Shown: positions 59,869-64,000 of the stretch, piece by piece
How the letters are laid out: the number at the start of each line of letters is the position of its first letter
How positions within the stretch are numbered: position 1 is the first letter of the stretch
From: Flavobacteriales bacterium
GTDB lineage: Bacteria; Bacteroidota; Bacteroidia; Flavobacteriales_D; Crocinitomicaceae
NCBI GenBank assembly: GCA_947460825.1
Contig: CANHHA010000003.1
Span: 1 to 64,000, forward strand
DNA length: 64,000 nucleotides
Reading direction: 5' to 3'
The notes under the pieces: model-generated
Database searches by the model: none
Seen by the model: the letters and a program-made list of their open reading frames with translations, nothing else
What the model was told of the DNA's origin: nothing
Position numbers and translations under genes: made by a program

Positions 59869-60986
59869 AACATTTAATCTTAATATCATTATGTGTTTTT
59901 TCACACGCGCTTGGTTCAACTTGTTGGGGTGGGATTTGGAATAAAAAAACCAGTATTGGTGGAACGGGAAGACACCGAGCCATTGGTGGAAACGCATATC
60001 AATTTGGGTATATGGGGTTAGGACATGTCAATGGAGCAGGCGCGGATATCTCATTTAGGGATTGGTGGCAATATAACCCGGGAACAGACAGTTGGACACA
60101 AAAATCAGACTTTCCCGTAGCAAATCACGGGGCGGTTTGTTTTAATTTAAATGATCGGGTTTACGTGGGCGGGGGATCTTCTCTCACCAATGAATTCTAT
60201 GCATTTAACCCCTTGTTAAATCAGTGGACTCCAATCGCCAATTGTCCATTATCGCCGGGTGACGTGCAAGGGTTCAGTGCAGGGAATAAGGGGTATGTAA
60301 TCTACACCAATCAGCTTGCTGAATACAATCCCAACACAGATTCATGGATCCTGAAAGCAAATGTCCCAATAAATGCAAGCAATTGGTCCTGCACCTTTTC
60401 AAATGGCACGAGTGGATTTTTAAAAGTAGGGCATTCCTTATATGAATATAAACCGAGTCAAGATTTGTGGATTGCTAGAGCTAATCATCCTGGACTTAGC
60501 ACCGGAGGAAGTTATGGGTTTTCAATCAATGGCATAGGGTATGTCGCTTCTGGTTATGTGGGTGGATTATCTACTGTTACAGAAGAAGTATGGTCCTTTA
60601 ATCCAGCAAATAATACGTGGACCAGGGAAGCCGATTTGCCCGGCTCATCTCGTCGATTTTTAGCCGCATTTTCTGTTGCAGAAAAAGGATATATCGGACT
60701 AGGAACAAATGGTATCAATTTGAATGATGTATGGGAATACGACCCTTCTCAAACGCTTAATTCAGCGGATACTAAACCAATAGTTATTTCACTGTATCCA
60801 AATCCTTGTTCGAAAGAATTGATGATTAATGGCATATATGATCAACTTGAATACAGCATTTATTCATATATAGGAGTAAAAGTGCTTGGGGGTCAAACAA
60901 GTGGGAGAATTGATGTTGACCACTTACCTCAAGGGACCTATTTTATTTTATTTAAAAATATAAAATATGTTTTCACTAAAGTGTAG
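59865..60986 (+). CDS. T9SS-secreted Kelch-repeat protein 1
   Basis: A 373-residue exported protein. Signal peptide (LILISLCVFSHALGSTCWG) and about six Kelch blades, each with the form GYV.G..x..NEFYAFNP.. W (for example RVYVGGGSSLTNEFYAFNP, NSWTREADLPGSSRRF in spirit, and EKGYIGLGTNGINLNDVWEY). A T9SS type A domain ends it (ISLYPNPCSKELMING). Kelch blades form a beta-propeller used for carbohydrate or protein binding. It overlaps the GEVED gene by 4 bases and the next Kelch gene by 20. Confidence 0.86.
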   Translation: MKHLILISLCVFSHALGSTCWGGIWNKKTSIGGTGRHRAIGGNAYQFGYMGLGHVNGAGADISFRDWWQYNPGTDSWTQKSDFPVANHGAVCFNLNDRVYVGGGSSLTNEFYAFNPLLNQWTPIANCPLSPGDVQGFSAGNKGYVIYTNQLAEYNPNTDSWILKANVPINASNWSCTFSNGTSGFLKVGHSLYEYKPSQDLWIARANHPGLSTGGSYGFSINGIGYVASGYVGGLSTVTEEVWSFNPANNTWTREADLPGSSRRFLAAFSVAEKGYIGLGTNGINLNDVWEYDPSQTLNSADTKPIVISLYPNPCSKELMINGIYDQLEYSIYSYIGVKVLGGQTSGRIDVDHLPQGTYFILFKNIKYVFTKV

Positions 60987-62196
60987 GGGCTTCTTCGGTA
61001 GTATTGCGTTTTTATTTGCTTTTTCACCCGTATTAGGTCAAGAAAACACGTGGGTTAAACTCAATGACTTCATAGGTGGAAAGCGAGAGCGAGCAGTTGC
61101 GTTTAGTATCAATGGATTTGGGTATGTAGGCACGGGAACAGATACGGCAGAAGTAGTACGTGCTGATTTCTGGAGGTATGACCCAAGCTCCGATTCTTGG
61201 ACGCAAATTGCACCCATACCTGGACCTGCACGAAGAGATGCTGTTGCATTTGAACTGAATGGATTTGGATATGTTGGCACTGGAATGAGCGACCATGTTT
61301 CTGCAAATGGCAATATACTATCAGACTTTTGGCGATATAATGCTATATTGAATGAATGGGATTCTATTGCCCCTTTTCCCGGAAACCAAGGCGGTGGCGT
61401 TTATTTCTCTACCGGTTTTAGTGTGGGGGGTAAAGGCTATGTTTGCGGTGGGAAAACCGGGAACAGCAACTATACCAGCGAATTATGGGAATATAAGCCA
61501 ACCAATGACACCTGGTTTCAACGGGCATCCTTTCCAACGGGAATTCGCTACATGTTAAGTTCCTTTGCCATTGGAAACTTCGCTTATGTCGGTTTTGGAG
61601 CTACACAAGATGTGTATAAACGAGATTTATATCAATACAATCCGGGAAATAACCATTGGGACCAAATGCCCGATCTCCCCGGAAACGTACGAGGCGCCGC
61701 AACAACCTTCGTACTTCAAGATAAAGGATATGTTTGTGGAGGGAATGACGGTGGCTTGCTGGATGATCTATGGGAATTCAATCCCGTGAACGAAGAATGG
61801 ACCTTAAAAGCATATTTTGGTGGCTCAGAACGAAAAAACACCATCGCATTTAGTATAAATAATGAATTTGCCGTGGTGGGATTAGGGAAAGGATATGCTG
61901 GTAAAAAAGAAAGTATATACGCTTATTATCCATCCTCCTATGTTGGATTGAATCCAAAAATTGCCGAAGAAATTCAAATTTTTCCAAACCCGGGTAGAAC
62001 AAACATACAACTTCGAAATCTTCCTGCTGACTATGACCGCATTGAATGTGTAAGTTTTCAAGGATTAACTGTGTTTTCGACGAATAATATCCCCACTTCC
62101 GATGCATTTGAATCCTTGCCGTCGGGGTTATATTACCTTAAAGTGTACCATGAAAACCAAGATTTAATTGCCGTTAAACCCCTTTTAATAAATTAA
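60967..62196 (+). CDS. T9SS-secreted Kelch-repeat protein 2
   Basis: A 409-residue exported protein with signal peptide (FFGSIAFLFAFSPVLGQ) and at least six Kelch blades (REROf-type RERAVAFSINGFGYVGTGTD, RRDAVAFELNGFGYVGTGM, KGYVCGGKTGNSNYTSELWE and so on), then a T9SS type A domain (IQIFPNPGRTNIQLRN). The signal peptide starts at ATG 60967, 20 bases inside Kelch 1, so translation is coupled. It is clearly a paralogue of Kelch 3. Confidence 0.87.
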   Translation: MFSLKCRGFFGSIAFLFAFSPVLGQENTWVKLNDFIGGKRERAVAFSINGFGYVGTGTDTAEVVRADFWRYDPSSDSWTQIAPIPGPARRDAVAFELNGFGYVGTGMSDHVSANGNILSDFWRYNAILNEWDSIAPFPGNQGGGVYFSTGFSVGGKGYVCGGKTGNSNYTSELWEYKPTNDTWFQRASFPTGIRYMLSSFAIGNFAYVGFGATQDVYKRDLYQYNPGNNHWDQMPDLPGNVRGAATTFVLQDKGYVCGGNDGGLLDDLWEFNPVNEEWTLKAYFGGSERKNTIAFSINNEFAVVGLGKGYAGKKESIYAYYPSSYVGLNPKIAEEIQIFPNPGRTNIQLRNLPADYDRIECVSFQGLTVFSTNNIPTSDAFESLPSGLYYLKVYHENQDLIAVKPLLIN

Positions 62197-63371
62197 TGAA
62201 CGTTAGATTATTTCTTTTCTGTCTTTTAGTTTTTACTTCGTTTGGGCAAGATTATTGGGAAGTACGAGACTCTATTAAAGGTGCTCCGCGGGCAGGTATG
62301 GCCACGTTTGTTCTTGGAAATAGAGGATATGCAGTGGGCGGAATTAAAATAGACGGAAGCACAAGAAAAATGTACTCCTATTCCAAACCACAGAATGATT
62401 GGGACGATGAACTTTCCTTAGGCGGATTAACTGGCGGTGGGTTGGAACGTAATTTGGCCTGCGGATTCTCGCTGCATGGAAAAGGCTATGTGTGCCTTGG
62501 GGAAGGACTCGGAAACACATTTATGAACGACCTTTGGGAGTTTGATAAAACCAATCAAACATGGACGCAAAAGGCCGATTTTATTGGTACCCCAAGAAGA
62601 GGAGCAACGTCTTTTGTAATTAATCATATAGCCTATGTTGGAACAGGTGAAGATGAGCAAGGTCTTTGCAATGATTTTTACACCTATTCGCCCATTGACA
62701 ATAGCTGGGAAGCGATTGCAACCTTACCCGGTGAGGCACGAAGACAAGCGGTTGGATTTGAATTAAATGGGTACGGGTGGATTGCAACAGGTGATGCCGG
62801 AGTACTCAAGAATGATTTATGGTCTTATAACGTCGTAACAAATCAATGGCAACAGAAAAGCAACTTGCCCGGTAATCCCCGATTAGGAGCCGTAGCATGG
62901 AGTACGTCGCCAAGCGCCTATATTGCAACCGGACAAGATCCAACCGGTGCATACTTGAACGATGTTTGGCAATATAATTACTATCAAAACTCGTGGACAC
63001 AACGGAATATTTTTATCGGAGGAGGCAGGGTAAACGCAATTGCTATGGTTATCAATGGCTCAGTATACGTTGGAGGGGGTTATAACGGATCCTATTTAGA
63101 TGACTTTTTCACTTACAATGGGATCGCTGAGTTACAAGAAGAGGATATATTATTTACACTATATCCTAACCCAAGCGAATCATGGGTCAAAATTGATGGA
63201 TTAGAACACCCAACTTCGTATTGTATCTTTTCCGCGACAGGAATGGAGCTGTTAAGGGGTAAAACATCAAGCCATGCAAGCATTTCCCTAGAAAACCTTC
63301 CACCTGGAGCTTATATCATTAAGTTAACGATACAAAACAGAACCGTATGTCGCTCGTTTATAAAACATTAA
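62196..63371 (+). CDS. T9SS-secreted Kelch-repeat protein 3
   Basis: A 391-residue exported protein with signal peptide (LFLFCLLVFTSFGQ), about six Kelch blades (RRGATSFVINHIAYVGTGED, RRQAVGFELNGYGWIATGD, PRLGAVAWSTSPSAYIATGQ) and a T9SS type A domain (FTLYPNPSESWVKIDG). Its ATG shares the final A of the Kelch 2 TAA stop. Its last 25 bases overlap a small lipoprotein frame. Confidence 0.87.
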   Translation: MNVRLFLFCLLVFTSFGQDYWEVRDSIKGAPRAGMATFVLGNRGYAVGGIKIDGSTRKMYSYSKPQNDWDDELSLGGLTGGGLERNLACGFSLHGKGYVCLGEGLGNTFMNDLWEFDKTNQTWTQKADFIGTPRRGATSFVINHIAYVGTGEDEQGLCNDFYTYSPIDNSWEAIATLPGEARRQAVGFELNGYGWIATGDAGVLKNDLWSYNVVTNQWQQKSNLPGNPRLGAVAWSTSPSAYIATGQDPTGAYLNDVWQYNYYQNSWTQRNIFIGGGRVNAIAMVINGSVYVGGGYNGSYLDDFFTYNGIAELQEEDILFTLYPNPSESWVKIDGLEHPTSYCIFSATGMELLRGKTSSHASISLENLPPGAYIIKLTIQNRTVCRSFIKH

Positions 63372-63517
63372 TCCTATTTGGAATTCTACTCTTAGTTAAT
63401 TGTAACTCTTCGGAAAAGAAGGGGCAGAAATCTGAAGATTCTAAGACAACAAAACCGACAGAACAAGCCCTTTACGCTACTTTTCAGAACGCGCACGGGA
63501 CCTGGGGTTATGACTAA
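63347..63517 (+). CDS. small lipoprotein, 56 residues
   Basis: An open frame from ATG 63347 encodes a signal peptide with lipobox (ILLLVNC, Cys19) and a mature part of about 38 polar residues (SSEKKGQKSEDSKTTKP) ending GTWGYD. It overlaps the Kelch 3 end by 25 bases and the next gene by 8, continuing the overlapped pattern of the operon, which supports it as a real gene. No family is recognised. Confidence 0.6.
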   Translation: MSLVYKTLILFGILLLVNCNSSEKKGQKSEDSKTTKPTEQALYATFQNAHGTWGYD

Positions 63518-63893
63518 TATCTATTTAATGTTAACTGTAGATTTTATCTTCATAATTTTGATATTACTTTTGTTAATTAGAAACGTATGGAATATTTATG
63601 ACTACATTTCTATAGAAAATAGAATTCTTTCATATCGTAACAACAAAAATCAAAATAGTTTAGATTTGAATCCAATGAAGTACTTTTACCATCCCTTGGA
63701 AGACGGGTATAGCCTGGGTAGATATATGGGTAAACGTCGAAACACAGATAAATTAATTTTTGTAAAATCTACAAATTCAGGAGGAGATTATGACTTTGCC
63801 AGAATCAACCGGATAGACTTTAATTTGACACATCCTGATCAATTGATTCTAATGGAAGAAATACAAAAATTAGGTCCATTAAAGGATAAATAA
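63510..63893 (+). CDS. unrecognised single-helix membrane protein
   Basis: A 127-residue protein with one N-terminal membrane helix (TVDFIFIILILLLLIRNVW) and a soluble part of about 95 residues (YDYISIENRILSYRNNKN, PMKYFYHPLEDGYSLGRYMG, GDYDFARINRIDF). I recognise no domain. Its ATG overlaps the small lipoprotein stop by 8 bases. AT-rich compared with the Kelch genes. Confidence 0.65.
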   Translation: MTNIYLMLTVDFIFIILILLLLIRNVWNIYDYISIENRILSYRNNKNQNSLDLNPMKYFYHPLEDGYSLGRYMGKRRNTDKLIFVKSTNSGGDYDFARINRIDFNLTHPDQLILMEEIQKLGPLKDK

Positions 63894-63936
63894 AAAACAT
63901 AAATGGAATACTTAACATAAATTAATTTTTAATACG

Positions 63937-64000
63937 ATGAAATTATATGCTTTTTTAATTTACTCATTAATTGCAACTATTTGGTTTGGATTTGTTAGTC
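63937..64000 (+). CDS. start of a possible exported protein (runs off window)
   Basis: ATG 63937 opens a frame of 21 codons, hydrophobic after two residues (KLYAFLIYSLIATIWFGFV), which looks like a signal peptide or membrane helix. It lies 43 bases after the previous stop. The gene cannot be identified from the part visible. Confidence 0.4.
   Translation, partial: MKLYAFLIYSLIATIWFGFVS

Noticed and set aside
61033-61313. Three overlapping antisense frames opposite the Kelch 2 gene
   Set aside because: Repetitive blades leave several frames open at once; they mirror each other and lack protein features.
1-64000. CRISPR array, prophage, transposon or defence island
   Set aside because: No direct-repeat array, transposase, integrase or nuclease/toxin cluster was seen on either strand.

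Overview
The window is ordinary chromosomal DNA of a Bacteroidota, most likely a Flavobacteriales member of the Crocinitomicaceae/Cryomorphaceae type. The evidence is: a type IX secretion (T9SS) component (SprE/PorW) and six secreted proteins with T9SS C-terminal sorting domains; a complete alternative complex III plus cytochrome oxidase operon; an ExbB-ExbD-ExbD-TonB operon; DUF2723 and DUF3109 proteins; and repeated promoters of the Bacteroidota sigma-A type (TTTG, 17-23 nt, TAnnTTTG), including in front of both tRNA genes. I see no mobile element, CRISPR array, rRNA or prophage. Coding density is very high and no gene-free stretch exceeds 300 bases.

Layout. 1-5.5 kb: end of an M28 peptidase, then leftward sprE, bactofilin, AtpZ and a small membrane protein, and the single genes yebC and engB. 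5.6-9.2 kb: a rightward MerR regulator carrying the residues of B12-dependent photoreceptors (CarH/LitR type), convergent with leuS. 9.3-14.8 kb: leftward tatA, gatA, LysM lytic transglycosylase, GT2, GT9 and a UbiA-like membrane protein. 14.8-19.2 kb: leftward rimP-nusA-infB with a terminator-like hairpin in the leader just before rimP. 19.3-31.5 kb: DUF3109, then the leftward operon actABCDEF-coxB-coxA. 31.6-33.2 kb: a SPOR-like protein, thiL and tRNA-Gln. 33.3-40.3 kb: a tightly overlapped rightward operon of a DUF2723 (TMEM260-like) glycosyltransferase, a polysaccharide deacetylase, an orphan histidine kinase and gpmI. 40.3-46.5 kb: leftward exbB-exbD-exbD-tonB, a small membrane protein, a PstS-like lipoprotein and a TPR protein, then tRNA-Cys. 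46.6-58.6 kb: leftward genes for a haem/copper-monooxygenase-like T9SS protein, a T9SS esterase, a FadL porin with an SGNH-like lipoprotein, Hsp15, YjbR, a desaturase, two YceI proteins, RecO and AsmA. 58.7-64 kb: a rightward operon of a GEVED/PPC T9SS protein, three tandem Kelch T9SS proteins, a tiny lipoprotein and two unrecognised genes.

How the genes work together. The act/cox operon encodes a quinol-to-oxygen electron path (supercomplex type). The exb/tonB operon energises outer-membrane transport. SprE supports the T9SS that would export the Kelch, GEVED, esterase and monooxygenase-like proteins. The GT2/GT9/transglycosylase and DUF2723/NodB groups point to envelope glycan work. rimP-nusA-infB, leuS, gatA, engB and yebC are translation and ribosome housekeeping.

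I found no clearly new multi-gene defence or mobile system. The most interesting points are the CarH-like regulator with a palindrome lying over the engB promoter, the putative attenuator in front of rimP-nusA-infB, the overlapped Kelch cassette, the SGNH-like protein whose nucleophile position is glycine, and the DUF2723-NodB-kinase-gpmI operon.
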